64,000 nucleotides of DNA, from assembly GCF_028621715.1 (NCBI RefSeq), contig NZ_CP117466.1:501001-565000 (forward strand), in the 5' to 3' direction. The notes beneath the pieces are model-generated. The model saw only the letters and a list, made by a program, of their open reading frames with translations, ran no database searches and had not been told where the DNA came from. Source of the DNA: Paracoccus marcusii. Its GTDB lineage: Bacteria > Pseudomonadota > Alphaproteobacteria > Rhodobacterales > Rhodobacteraceae. Every line of letters starts with the position of its first letter. The stretch's first letter is position 1. This document shows positions 1 through 7,771 of this stretch, in pieces. The position numbers and the translations under genes are program-made.

Positions 1-254
1 TCGACCGCCAGCACCGCGACGCGCAGCCCCTGTTCGGTCAGCATCGTGCCGAACGCCTCGATGACGGTCGACTTGCCCACCCCCGGCGTGCCCGACAGCC
101 CGATCCGCAGGGCCGTGCTGTCGGGCAGCGCCGCGATCAGGCGGCCTGCGCGGTCGCGGTGGTCGGGGCGGGTCGATTCCACCAAGGTGATCGCGCGCGA
201 CAGCGCCCGCCGATCGCCCCGCAGCAAGGGTGTCAGAAGATCGTCCGTCGTCAT
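1..254 (-). CDS. meaB: Methylmalonyl-CoA mutase-associated GTPase MeaB (partial, C-terminus off the left edge)
   Basis: Only the first 84 codons are present, beginning with ATG at 254 and reading off position 1. The product starts [13 protein letters not shown] and carries a Walker A/G1 loop, GTPGVGKST, at residues 55-63. That loop and the flanking segment ending in VAVLAVD are typical of the MeaB/ArgK P-loop GTPases. These chaperone methylmalonyl-CoA mutase by gating cobalamin loading and protecting the holoenzyme in propionate and odd-chain catabolism. The missing part should hold the rest of the G domain and the dimerisation region. It is transcribed away from the thioredoxin gene at 377, so 255-376 is a divergent promoter region. 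The mutase gene itself is not visible here. Confidence 0.85.
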   Translation of the reverse strand, partial: MTTDDLLTPLLRGDRRALSRAITLVESTRPDHRDRAGRLIAALPDSTALRIGLSGTPGVGKSTVIEAFGTMLTEQGLRVAVLAV

Positions 255-376
255 CGCCGCCTTGTCCCGCTTTGCGCGAGACACTGGACCAGCCACCGCC
301 GGGGGGCAACCCCGTCGACCTTGTGCCATGGGCCGGCAGGGCGTAATCTGGCGCCATCCCGCGTGGAGGTCCCGTC

Positions 377-763
377 ATGCCCATCCTGTCCCGCCGCACC
401 GTCCTGATGGGCGCCGCGGCCGTGATGCTGCCCCTGGGGGTGCGGGCTGCGCCGCCGTCGGGCTGGCGGCTGATGATGGTCGAATCGCCCGCCTGCCACC
501 ATTGCCGCGCCTGGCATGCGCAGATCGGGCCGGGCTATGCGACCTCGGCCGCGGGGCGGGCCGCGCCGATCCTGCATGTCGACGTGGATGGCCCCTATCC
601 CGATGGGCTGGCACTGGCACGGCGACCCTGGATCACGCCCACCTTCTTGCTGCTGTCGGACGGATCCGAGGCGGGCCGGATCGAGGGTTATGTCGGCCAG
701 CGCTATTTCTATCCCGTGCTGGAGGAGATGATGCGCGGTGCGGGACTGACACTAAGCGCGTGA
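377..763 (+). CDS. Periplasmic thioredoxin-like protein (SoxS-like)
   Basis: This 128-residue protein begins MPILSRRTVLMGAAAVMLPLG, with an RR pair, a hydrophobic stretch and an AxA-like cleavage region near residue 24, so export (possibly by Tat) is likely. The mature part has a CHHC motif in the context ESPACHHCRAWH, a thioredoxin CxxC redox site, and a cis-Pro-type ITPTFLL segment. Small proteins of this layout include SoxS of sulfur-oxidising Paracoccus, a periplasmic thiol-disulfide protein. No sox sulfur-oxidation genes are nearby, so SoxS function cannot be claimed. The start has GGAG-like sequence about 10 bases upstream (gtggaggtcccgtc). Its client is unknown. Confidence 0.75.
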   Translation: MPILSRRTVLMGAAAVMLPLGVRAAPPSGWRLMMVESPACHHCRAWHAQIGPGYATSAAGRAAPILHVDVDGPYPDGLALARRPWITPTFLLLSDGSEAGRIEGYVGQRYFYPVLEEMMRGAGLTLSA

Positions 764-849
764 TATTCCTGCGGTGGCGGCGGGCCGGGCTTTCTGTCGC
801 GGTCGGCATGCGCTAGTCAGGCACCCAGACAATTTGCGAAGGTGCCGCC

Positions 850-2142
850 ATGCATGACATCCGTGCGATCCGTGACAATCCCGATGCCTTCGAGGCGGCG
901 CTGAACCGCCGCGGGCTGACCGGCCTGACCGCGCAGATCCTGTCGCTGGACGAGGCCCGCCGCGACAAAATAAGCATGGCCGAAACTGCTCAAGCCGAGC
1001 AAAATAAAGCCAGCAAAGCTGTTGGCGCAGCCAAGGCCGCTGGCGATGAAATAGAATTTGAGAATCTGCGCAGACGAATTGCGGTTACGAAAGCCACTGT
1101 ATCGGTCATGCAGGCCGAAGCCGCCGATCTGGACGCGCAGCTGCGCGACCTACTGCTGGGCATTCCGAACCTGCCGCTGGACCGTGTCCCCGAGGGCCGG
1201 GACGAGGACGACAATGTCGAACTGCGCCGGTGGGGCACGCCTGCGGCCCTGGACTTTGCCCCGGTCGAGCATTTCCAGATCGCCGGCGTCGTGCCGGGCA
1301 TGGATTTCCAGACCGGCGCCAAGCTGTCCGGCAGCCGCTTCGTCGTGCTGAAGGGGGCGGTCGCGCGCATCCATCGCGCGCTGGCGCAGTTCATGGTCGA
1401 CCTGCATGTCGACCAGCACGGGCTGGAGGAGACCTGGACCCCGGTCCTGGTGCTGGAACAGATGATGCTGGGCACCGGCCAGCTGCCCAAGTTCGGAGAG
1501 GACAGCTATCTGACCCGCGAAGGGTACTGGCTGATCCCCACATCCGAGGTGACGCTGACGAACACCGTGAACGGCGACCTGCTGGACCAGGCCGCCCTGC
1601 CCCGCCGCATGGTCGCCCACAGCCAGTGCTTCCGATCCGAGGCAGGCAGCGCGGGCCGCGACACCACCGGCATGCTGCGCCAGCACCAGTTCGAGAAGGT
1701 CGAGATGGTGTCGATCACCGACGCCGATACCGGTCTGGCCGAACATGACCGCATGACCCGCTGCGCCGAGGCCGTGCTGGAGGCGCTGGAGCTGCCCTAT
1801 CGCACGATGATCCTGTGCACCGGCGACATGGGCGCGGGCGCGCGCATCACCCACGACCTGGAGGTCTGGCTGCCGGGCCAGGACCGCTATCGCGAGATCA
1901 GCAGCGTCAGCTATTGCGGCGACTATCAGGGACGGCGGATGAACGCGCGCTATCGCCCGGCAGGCGGGGGCAAGCCGGAATTCGTGCACACCCTGAACGG
2001 GTCCGGCCTGGCCGTCGGGCGCGCGCTGATCGCGGTGCTGGAAAACGGCCAGCAGGCCGACGGATCGGTCCGCCTGCCCGCGGTCCTGCACTCCTATCTG
2101 AAGGGCGCAACCACGCTGACCGCCCAGGGATCGCTGGCCTGA
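850..2142 (+). CDS. serS: Seryl-tRNA synthetase
   Basis: A full-length class II synthetase of 430 residues that charges tRNA-Ser (and tRNA-Sec where present) with serine. The N-terminal arm (about 30-100) is the coiled coil that grips the long variable arm of tRNA-Ser. The catalytic core shows the TSEVTLTNT segment, motif 2 around [20 protein letters not shown], and motif 3 around [19 protein letters not shown]. The start at 850 has AAGG about 9 bases upstream. Oddity: bases 966-1110, coding for part of the coiled-coil arm, drop to about 50 percent GC and use ATA, AAA, GTA and AGA codons that the rest of the gene avoids. The reading frame and protein family match are uninterrupted. Confidence 0.97.
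   Translation: MHDIRAIRDNPDAFEAALNRRGLTGLTAQILSLDEARRDKISMAETAQAEQNKASKAVGAAKAAGDEIEFENLRRRIAVTKATVSVMQAEAADLDAQLRDLLLGIPNLPLDRVPEGRDEDDNVELRRWGTPAALDFAPVEHFQIAGVVPGMDFQTGAKLSGSRFVVLKGAVARIHRALAQFMVDLHVDQHGLEETWTPVLVLEQMMLGTGQLPKFGEDSYLTREGYWLIPTSEVTLTNTVNGDLLDQAALPRRMVAHSQCFRSEAGSAGRDTTGMLRQHQFEKVEMVSITDADTGLAEHDRMTRCAEAVLEALELPYRTMILCTGDMGAGARITHDLEVWLPGQDRYREISSVSYCGDYQGRRMNARYRPAGGGKPEFVHTLNGSGLAVGRALIAVLENGQQADGSVRLPAVLHSYLKGATTLTAQGSLA
966..1110 (+). other. Low-GC, atypical-codon patch inside serS
   Basis: Counting the two full sequence lines at 961-1080 gives about 47 and 52 percent GC, against roughly two thirds in the flanking gene. The patch contains ATA twice, AGA, GTA, TTT, ATT and many AAA codons. 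It lies entirely in the tRNA-binding coiled-coil arm and stays in frame. The simplest reading is a short recombined segment from a lower-GC donor; selection acting on RNA or translation speed is an alternative. Confidence 0.7.
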
Positions 2143-2196
2143 CACCCCGATTGCGGACGGCGCGAAACTGCCGCAGGCCGGCGCGCGTTGGCCTGC

Positions 2197-2940
2197 ATGA
2201 CACGGATCGGTTCAGTCTTGCATCTGGTGGTCGCCGCGATCTTCGTGATCTGCGGCGTGATCTTCGCGATGCAGCCCGATGCGCGCATCATCACGGACGC
2301 GGCGCGTCTGGCGGCGCCGCTGCTGCCGCCCGTCGCGCCGACCAGCATCGCCATTCCCCATCTGTACCTGAACCCCGACAACCTGCTGATGTGGATGCTG
2401 CTGATCGCCGTCTGGATGATGGTGATGCTGGATGCCGTCGGACAGTGGATCGACCCGTCTGATGACGAGCCGATCCGCGCGGGCCGACCGCGCGTGTGGC
2501 CGATGCTGCTGGGGGCGCTGGTCCTGGCATCGGTCTGGCCACTGCTGATCGACAATCCGGGCGTGCTGACCCTGGCCTCCGTGGCCGGGGCCGTCGCCGC
2601 GACGGTGGGCGCCCGGCGCGCGGCGGGTCGGCATCGCCCCGCGATCGGGTTTCTGGCCGGATGGGCCACCGCCCTGGCCTCGGCCGCGCTGGCGGAACTG
2701 ACCGCCGTGCAGTTCGGCCTGTCCGCGCAGATCGTGTCGGCCGTGGCGATCCTGCCCGCCGCGGCCCTCGGCATGGCCGCGCAGATGTGGATCGGCCCAA
2801 GCGTAGGCTATTCCGTGGCGCTGATCTGGGCATTCTGTGGGCTGGCCATCTCGACCATGGGCAGCGATCCGATGATCGCGCTGGCCGCGATCATCGGGAT
2901 CAGCGCGATGGCCACGGTGCTGATCCGCGCGGCCAGCTGA
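2197..2940 (+). CDS. Conserved-type integral membrane protein of unknown function
   Basis: The 247-residue product is mostly hydrophobic, with about six to eight predicted membrane segments: VLHLVVAAIFVICGVIF near the N-terminus, LLMWMLLIAVWMMVML, WPMLLGALVLASVWPLLI, and several Ala-rich helices in the C-terminal half. I recognise no named family. The ATG at 2197 (MTRIGSVLH) is preferred; an upstream in-frame TTG at 2188 would add three residues, and neither has a strong ribosome-binding site. It sits 54 bases after serS on the same strand and ends 6 bases before the convergent der stop. A cytoplasmic-membrane location is the only safe inference. Confidence 0.7.
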   Translation: MTRIGSVLHLVVAAIFVICGVIFAMQPDARIITDAARLAAPLLPPVAPTSIAIPHLYLNPDNLLMWMLLIAVWMMVMLDAVGQWIDPSDDEPIRAGRPRVWPMLLGALVLASVWPLLIDNPGVLTLASVAGAVAATVGARRAAGRHRPAIGFLAGWATALASAALAELTAVQFGLSAQIVSAVAILPAAALGMAAQMWIGPSVGYSVALIWAFCGLAISTMGSDPMIALAAIIGISAMATVLIRAAS

Positions 2941-2946
2941 CCCGGG

Positions 2947-4431
2947 TCAGCTGCCCTTGGGTTTCTGGCGATGCTTGTGCTTGGACAGCGCACCAGACTG
3001 CACGATCTTGGTAGCCTTGGCCTTGTAGGGGTTCTCGCCGCCCTGATCGCGGAAGAACAGGCGGATCGGCGTGCCGGGCATGTCGAAATCGGTCCGCAGC
3101 CCGTTGATCAGATATCGCTGATAGCTGGTGGGGATCTGGTCGGTATGGGTCGATTTCACGATGAACGCGGGCGGACGCGTCTTGACCTGCGTCATGTAGC
3201 GCAGGCGGATGCGGCGGCCACCGGGGGCCGGGGGCGGATGGCTTTCGGTCATCGCACCCAGCCACTGATTCAGGCGGGCGGTCGGCACGCGGCGGTTCCA
3301 GACCTCATGCGCCTTGATGACGGCATTGTGCAGGCGGTCCAGCCCCTTGCCGGTCTTGGCCGACACGGTGATCAGCGGCGCGCCACGCAGCTGCGGCAGC
3401 AGCTTTTCGAAACTGGCGCGCATCTCGTTCAGCTTGTGGGACTTGTCGTCCTCGGTGTCCCACTTGTTGACGGCAATGACGACGGCGCGCCCCTCGGTCT
3501 CGGCGAAATCGGCGATGCGCAGATCCTGGGTCTCGAAGGGGATCTCGACGTCCAGCAGGACGACGACGACCTCGGCGAAGCGCACGGCCCGCAGGCCGTC
3601 GGCCACCGACAGCTTCTCCAGCTTCTCGGTCACGCGGGCGCGCTTGCGCATGCCGGCCGTGTCGAAGATGCGCATGGGCGTGCCCATGAAGTTTGTGGTC
3701 ACGCTGATCGAATCGCGGGTGATCCCGGCCTCGGGCCCGGTCAGCAGGCGGTCCTGTCCCAGGATCTTGTTGATCAACGTCGACTTGCCCGCATTGGGGC
3801 GGCCGATCACGGCGATCTGCAGGGGGCGGGCCTCGGACGGGCGCCAGTCCTCGGAACCCTCGCCCGATTCGGCGTCCTCCTCGGACAGGTCCAGGTCGGT
3901 CACGGCCTCGATAGGGGCGGGACGCTCGGCCTCGATCCTGTCGGCCAGGGGCATCAGCACGCCGTAAAGGTCGTCCATCCCCTCGCCATGCTCGGCCGAG
4001 ATGCGCAGGGGCTCGCCCAGGCCAAGGGCATAAGCCTCCATGGCCCCCGCCTCTCCGGCACGGCCCTCGGACTTGTTGGCGGCGACGATGACGTGCTTGG
4101 CGCGGCGGCGCAGGATCTCGGCGAAATACTCGTCGGCCGCGGTGATGCCGATGCGCGCATCGACGACGAACAGGCAGATGTCGGCCTCGTCAACGGCGCG
4201 TTCGGTCAGGCGGCGCATGCGCCCCTGAAGGCTGTCATCCTCGGCCATCTCCAGGCCCGCACTGTCGATCACGACAAAGCGCAGGTCGCCAAGGCGGCCC
4301 GCGCCCTCGCGGATGTCGCGGGTCACGCCGGGCTGGTCATCGACCAGCGCAAGTTTCTTGCCAACCAGACGGTTGAACAGGGTGGACTTGCCCACATTGG
4401 GCCGCCCGACGATCGCAAGGGTGAATGTCAT
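2947..4431 (-). CDS. der: Ribosome biogenesis GTPase Der (EngA)
   Basis: A 494-residue protein with two tandem GTPase domains, the hallmark of Der/EngA, needed for 50S subunit maturation. G1 loops are GRPNVGKST at residues 9-17 and GRPNAGKST at 210-218. The matching G3 (DSAGLE, DTAGMR) and G4 (AANKSEG, AVNKWD) motifs are present, followed by the C-terminal KH-like domain and a basic tail. An acidic linker (about 178-196) joins the two G domains. Its ATG overlaps the stop of the upstream bamB gene by four bases (ATGA), implying translational coupling in a TPR-bamB-der operon, an order also found in other Proteobacteria. Confidence 0.97.
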   Translation of the reverse strand: MTFTLAIVGRPNVGKSTLFNRLVGKKLALVDDQPGVTRDIREGAGRLGDLRFVVIDSAGLEMAEDDSLQGRMRRLTERAVDEADICLFVVDARIGITAADEYFAEILRRRAKHVIVAANKSEGRAGEAGAMEAYALGLGEPLRISAEHGEGMDDLYGVLMPLADRIEAERPAPIEAVTDLDLSEEDAESGEGSEDWRPSEARPLQIAVIGRPNAGKSTLINKILGQDRLLTGPEAGITRDSISVTTNFMGTPMRIFDTAGMRKRARVTEKLEKLSVADGLRAVRFAEVVVVLLDVEIPFETQDLRIADFAETEGRAVVIAVNKWDTEDDKSHKLNEMRASFEKLLPQLRGAPLITVSAKTGKGLDRLHNAVIKAHEVWNRRVPTARLNQWLGAMTESHPPPAPGGRRIRLRYMTQVKTRPPAFIVKSTHTDQIPTSYQRYLINGLRTDFDMPGTPIRLFFRDQGGENPYKAKATKIVQSGALSKHKHRQKPKGS

Positions 4432-5753
4432 CTGAACGCATGCAACTGGCCGTTGCGCGCAACGACGTAAAGGGTTTGACCGGCGACCACCGGGGCCGAT
4501 GCCGCCCCACCGGGGATCGCCACCTGACCGACCAGCGCGCCGGAGGCGGGATCGAAGCTGCGCAACATGCCATCGCTGGAGGCGATATGCAACCGCCCCC
4601 CGGCCAGCACGGGACCGTAATGCGCGTGGACCGCATCCTGACGCCGCACGCGCTGCGTGGTGTAATACGGCAGGGGCTGGCGCCAGACGACGCCGCCCGT
4701 CGCCGCATCCAGCCGGACCAGCTGGGCCTGATCGTTCACGGCAAAGACCGACCCGCCCGCGACGACGACCGGGCTGTTGGCGCCCTCGTCCGCGGTCCAG
4801 TCGTTCAGGCCGGTCGACAGCTCGACCGCGCTGATGCGCCCGGAAGAGGTGCCCGAATAGACGCGCCCGCCCGCGATCACAGGATCGCCGGTCACGTCAC
4901 GGACCACCGCGATGGCGCGTCCGGGACGGGTGCCCGCGATCTGCGACGTCCAGTTGGTCAGGCCCGACTGACGGTCCACCGCCACGATCTGCCCCGACGA
5001 GAACGGGAACACCACCGTGTCGCCCTGTACGGCCGGGACCGACACGCCCATGACGCCCGACCCCGACGGCGTGCCCGCCGCCTGCCACAGCACGCGCCCG
5101 TCGCTGGCGCGCACGGCCCAGCCCACGGCGTTCCGGGCCGCGACATAGACCACGCCGTCCTGCACGGCCGGGCCGCCGCCGATAGAGGCCTCGACCCGCT
5201 GGCGCCACAGCACGGCGCCGCTGGCCGCGTCCAGCGCGACCAGTTCGCCGAAACCGGTGGTGACGAAGACGCGCCCGCCCTCATAGGCCAGACCGCCGCC
5301 CGAGGCGCTGTCGACATTCTCCAGCGCGGGCGTCACGTCGGTGGACCAGGCACGCCCGCCGTTCAGCGCGGTCGCGGTGACGCGGGCTCGGCTGTCCAGG
5401 GTAAAGACCCGGCCCGCCGCCACGACGGGGTCGGCGGTGATGCGGTGACGACGGGTTTCACCCTGGCCGATGGATGCGGACCACAGGGCCGTGCCGCCCG
5501 CGCCCAGGGCCAGATGGCCCGGCGCATGGGCGGCGTTGCCGCCGCGATGGGTCCATTCGCCGTTGGTGACCGGGGCGGACAGGGACAGCGCGGTGCCAGT
5601 GATGCCCGCCGCACCCTCGACCGCGGGACCGTCGGCCGAGATGACGGCCAGGGGGTCCAGGCGTTCTCCGGGCAGGATGATTTCGCGGTCGCCGCAGCCG
5701 GCAAGTCCCAGTCCGGCGGCCATCGCCAAGGTCAGTCGCAGCATGGCGGTCAT
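4428..5753 (-). CDS. bamB: BamB-like PQQ beta-propeller lipoprotein
   Basis: The 441-residue product starts with a signal peptide and a lipobox, LAGC, placing the lipidated cysteine at about residue 20, so it should be anchored in the outer membrane facing the periplasm. The body is a run of beta-propeller repeats rich in [15 protein letters not shown] and [14 protein letters not shown] blades (PQQ-like family). BamB is the scaffold of the BAM complex that inserts outer membrane proteins. The start at 5753 has AGGG immediately upstream; an ATG three codons later (5744) gives better spacing and an equally good signal. Linkage to der supports the BamB assignment. Confidence 0.85.
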   Translation of the reverse strand: MTAMLRLTLAMAAGLGLAGCGDREIILPGERLDPLAVISADGPAVEGAAGITGTALSLSAPVTNGEWTHRGGNAAHAPGHLALGAGGTALWSASIGQGETRRHRITADPVVAAGRVFTLDSRARVTATALNGGRAWSTDVTPALENVDSASGGGLAYEGGRVFVTTGFGELVALDAASGAVLWRQRVEASIGGGPAVQDGVVYVAARNAVGWAVRASDGRVLWQAAGTPSGSGVMGVSVPAVQGDTVVFPFSSGQIVAVDRQSGLTNWTSQIAGTRPGRAIAVVRDVTGDPVIAGGRVYSGTSSGRISAVELSTGLNDWTADEGANSPVVVAGGSVFAVNDQAQLVRLDAATGGVVWRQPLPYYTTQRVRRQDAVHAHYGPVLAGGRLHIASSDGMLRSFDPASGALVGQVAIPGGAASAPVVAGQTLYVVARNGQLHAFR

Positions 5754-5770
5754 CCCTGTCTCTCAGTCCG

Positions 5771-6412
5771 TTATTCGGTCGGTTCGGGCGTCTCGCCCAG
5801 GGCGATCATCATCTCGGACAGGCGACGACGCAAGGCCTCGGTCAGGCCGTCCTTGTCCTGGATCTGACGGATCAGGGTGATCGCATCCTCGGGGCGCCCG
5901 GCACCGATCAGGGCCACGGCCTTCTGTTCCAACGCCAGCAGCTCGAACGGTGCACCGGCGCGCGACAGGCGGGTCAGGATGGCGTCGCGTTCGGCCGCAT
6001 CCATCTCTGCGCCCTGTGCCATCACCAGCTTCAGCTGCGCCAGCTCTCCCAGCACGCTGTCGGGCTGGGCATCGGCCACGCCCTGCAGCGCCTGTGCGCG
6101 GGCATCGGGATCGGTCTGCGCGCCCGCGGCCAGCAGCCCGGTCAGCGCCTGCCGCCCGGCCGAGCCGCGCGGATCGACGGCCAGAACGGCGGCGGGGTCG
6201 TTCTCGGCCTCGGCCGCCAGGATCGCATCGCCCCAGGCCTGCGCCGCGGCGCGGTCCTGGGCGGCGCTGTATTCGCGCCAGGCGGTGAAGCCGACCACCG
6301 CCACGATCACCAGGACCACGATCCAGCCGTAACGGCGCATCGCCCCGTACAGGCGGTCGCGCCGCAGCTCTTCGGTGACTTCGTCGATGAAGGTGTCGCT
6401 CTGGTTGGCCAT
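5771..6412 (-). CDS. Membrane-anchored TPR-like protein (YfgM family)
   Basis: This 213-residue protein has a cytoplasmic N-terminus (MANQSDTFIDEVTEELRRD), one membrane helix at about 29-44 (WIVVLVIVAVVGFTAW), and a long Ala-rich periplasmic domain of helical repeats. That layout fits the YfgM/TPR_21 family, whose E. coli member is an ancillary SecYEG subunit working with periplasmic chaperones. The gene stops 17 bases before bamB and is first in a probable operon with bamB and der, as in E. coli (yfgM-bamB-der), which is the strongest argument for the assignment. The short acidic tail ends GETPEPTE. Confidence 0.8.
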   Translation of the reverse strand: MANQSDTFIDEVTEELRRDRLYGAMRRYGWIVVLVIVAVVGFTAWREYSAAQDRAAAQAWGDAILAAEAENDPAAVLAVDPRGSAGRQALTGLLAAGAQTDPDARAQALQGVADAQPDSVLGELAQLKLVMAQGAEMDAAERDAILTRLSRAGAPFELLALEQKAVALIGAGRPEDAITLIRQIQDKDGLTEALRRRLSEMMIALGETPEPTE

Positions 6413-6495
6413 GCCCGCCCTGCCGATCTGTCCTGTGTTCCCGTGGTCTTATACCGCGATGGACGGAAATGCCAATGCCGGCGCGGGCGCCACGC

Positions 6496-6524
6496 AAAAG
6501 GCCCGCCACAGGGGGCGGGCCTTT
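6496..6524 (-). terminator. Intrinsic terminator after sodB
   Basis: Read on the minus strand, an 11-bp perfect stem (AAAGGCCCGCC paired with GGCGGGCCTTT) with a 6-nt loop is followed by TTTTGCG. It lies 19 bases beyond the sodB stop, so it should end the sodB transcript. Confidence 0.8.
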
Positions 6525-6542
6525 CGATCGATGCGTCCGACC

Positions 6543-7142
6543 TCACATGCGCGAGGCGACGTTCTCCCAGTTCACCAGCTTGTCCAGGAAGTTCTCCAGG
6601 TACTTGGGCCGCGCGTTGCGGAAGTCGATGTAGTAGCTGTGCTCCCACACGTCGCAGCCCAGCAGCGCCGTCTGACCGGTGCACAGCGGGTTCACGCCGT
6701 TCTCGGTCTTGGTGATCTCCAGCTTGCCGTCGGCATTCTTGACCAGCCAGACCCAGCCCGACCCGAACTGGCCGACGCCGGCCTCGGCGAACTTCTTCTT
6801 GAACTCCTCGACCGAACCGAAGCTGTCCTTGATCGCGGCTTCCAGGTTGGCGGGCATCGGGCCGGGGTTCGGGCCCATCATCTCCCAGAACTGGGCGTGG
6901 TTCCAATGCTGGCTGGCATTGTTGAAGATGCCGTTCTGCGCCACGGCGCCCTTCTGGTAGGTGCCCTTGACGATATCTTCCAGCGACTTGCCTTCCCACT
7001 CGGTCCCGGCCACCAGCTCGTTCAGCTTGGTGACATAGGCGTTGTGGTGCTTGTCATGGTGATACTCCAGCGTTTCGCGCGACATGCCGCCGGCTTCCAG
7101 GGCATCGTGCGAATAGGGAAGATCGGGAAGGGTGAAGGCCAT
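6543..7142 (-). CDS. sodB: Iron/manganese superoxide dismutase
   Basis: A 199-residue Fe/Mn-type superoxide dismutase, converting superoxide to oxygen and hydrogen peroxide in the cytoplasm. The metal ligands are visible as H28 (EYHHDKHH), H82 (HWNHAQFW), D164 and H168 (DVWEHSYY). The FGSGWVWLV and FRNARPKYLENFLD segments suit the Fe-type or cambialistic branch, but metal choice cannot be proved from sequence. The true start is the ATG at 7142 (MAFTLPDLPYSHDAL), preceded by AAGGACC; the open frame upstream of it is not family sequence. It follows soxG by about 110 bases on the same strand and has its own terminator. Confidence 0.95.
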   Translation of the reverse strand: MAFTLPDLPYSHDALEAGGMSRETLEYHHDKHHNAYVTKLNELVAGTEWEGKSLEDIVKGTYQKGAVAQNGIFNNASQHWNHAQFWEMMGPNPGPMPANLEAAIKDSFGSVEEFKKKFAEAGVGQFGSGWVWLVKNADGKLEITKTENGVNPLCTGQTALLGCDVWEHSYYIDFRNARPKYLENFLDKLVNWENVASRM

Positions 7143-7252
7143 TTTGCGGTCCTTTCGAAAGGGTTGGTTCGGCTCGGCGCGAACGGTCGCGCATTCGGGG
7201 GACCAACGCAAGGGGTGGACCGGGGTTCCGATCCCCCCTTGCGCCAAGGTGG

Positions 7253-7771
7253 TCAGCGCGGCGCCAGCTGGCTGCCCGGCATGGCCGCATTGGTCAGGAT
7301 CAGCGACAGGTAGTCCGCCGTCGACCGAAAGCCGATCACGCGGAACCCGCCGTCCATCCGCCAGAAGGCTGCGGCGGTCTGCGCCATGCGCGTGCGGCGC
7401 AAGACGCCCGACGGCAGGGCCGCGGCATCGACCGGGGCGAGTTTCGCGATCACGTCCGCGGCATGGGGGCCCGTCACGTCAAAGACCGCACGGGCATCCG
7501 ACACGTCGGCCACCAGCCCGTGTTCACCCGTCAGCGCCTGCGTCAGGTCCGACAGCGCGGCGGAAAGGTCCGATGCGGGCAGGATCAGCAACAGCTCGTC
7601 CGGCGACATCCACGCCAGGGTGCGGCTGCCGTCGGTCACGGTGCCGGTCGCGTCGGGGATCGCCAGGCCCGCGGCCTCGGCCAGGGCGTCGCCCGCGCGG
7701 TCCAGATCGGCCCGGATGGTGATCATGCCCAGGCCCGCGACGGGGGTGATGGTAGCCAGCGCTTCAGCCAT
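7253..7771 (-). CDS. soxG: Sarcosine oxidase gamma subunit
   Basis: A 172-residue protein matching SoxG, the small subunit of heterotetrameric sarcosine oxidase. The family resembles a degenerate GcvT-like folate-binding fold; the core segment TLAWMSPDELLLILP and the C-terminal GFRVIGFRSTADYLSLIL are characteristic. It starts inside the end of soxA (8-bp overlap), so the two are probably translated together. As the last gene of the operon it completes the enzyme that oxidises sarcosine to glycine, with the methyl group passed to tetrahydrofolate and hydrogen peroxide released. It is followed by sodB on the same strand. Confidence 0.92.
   Translation of the reverse strand: MAEALATITPVAGLGMITIRADLDRAGDALAEAAGLAIPDATGTVTDGSRTLAWMSPDELLLILPASDLSAALSDLTQALTGEHGLVADVSDARAVFDVTGPHAADVIAKLAPVDAAALPSGVLRRTRMAQTAAAFWRMDGGFRVIGFRSTADYLSLILTNAAMPGSQLAPR

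Noticed and set aside
2971..4470. 500-codon plus-strand frame opposite der
   Set aside because: Der is unmistakable on the minus strand; the opposite frame is low complexity with no domain.
6543..7771. Sarcosine oxidase and sodB as one peroxide/superoxide unit
   Set aside because: The genes are co-directional, but about 110 bases separate them and superoxide is not the product of sarcosine oxidase; I see no evidence beyond adjacency.
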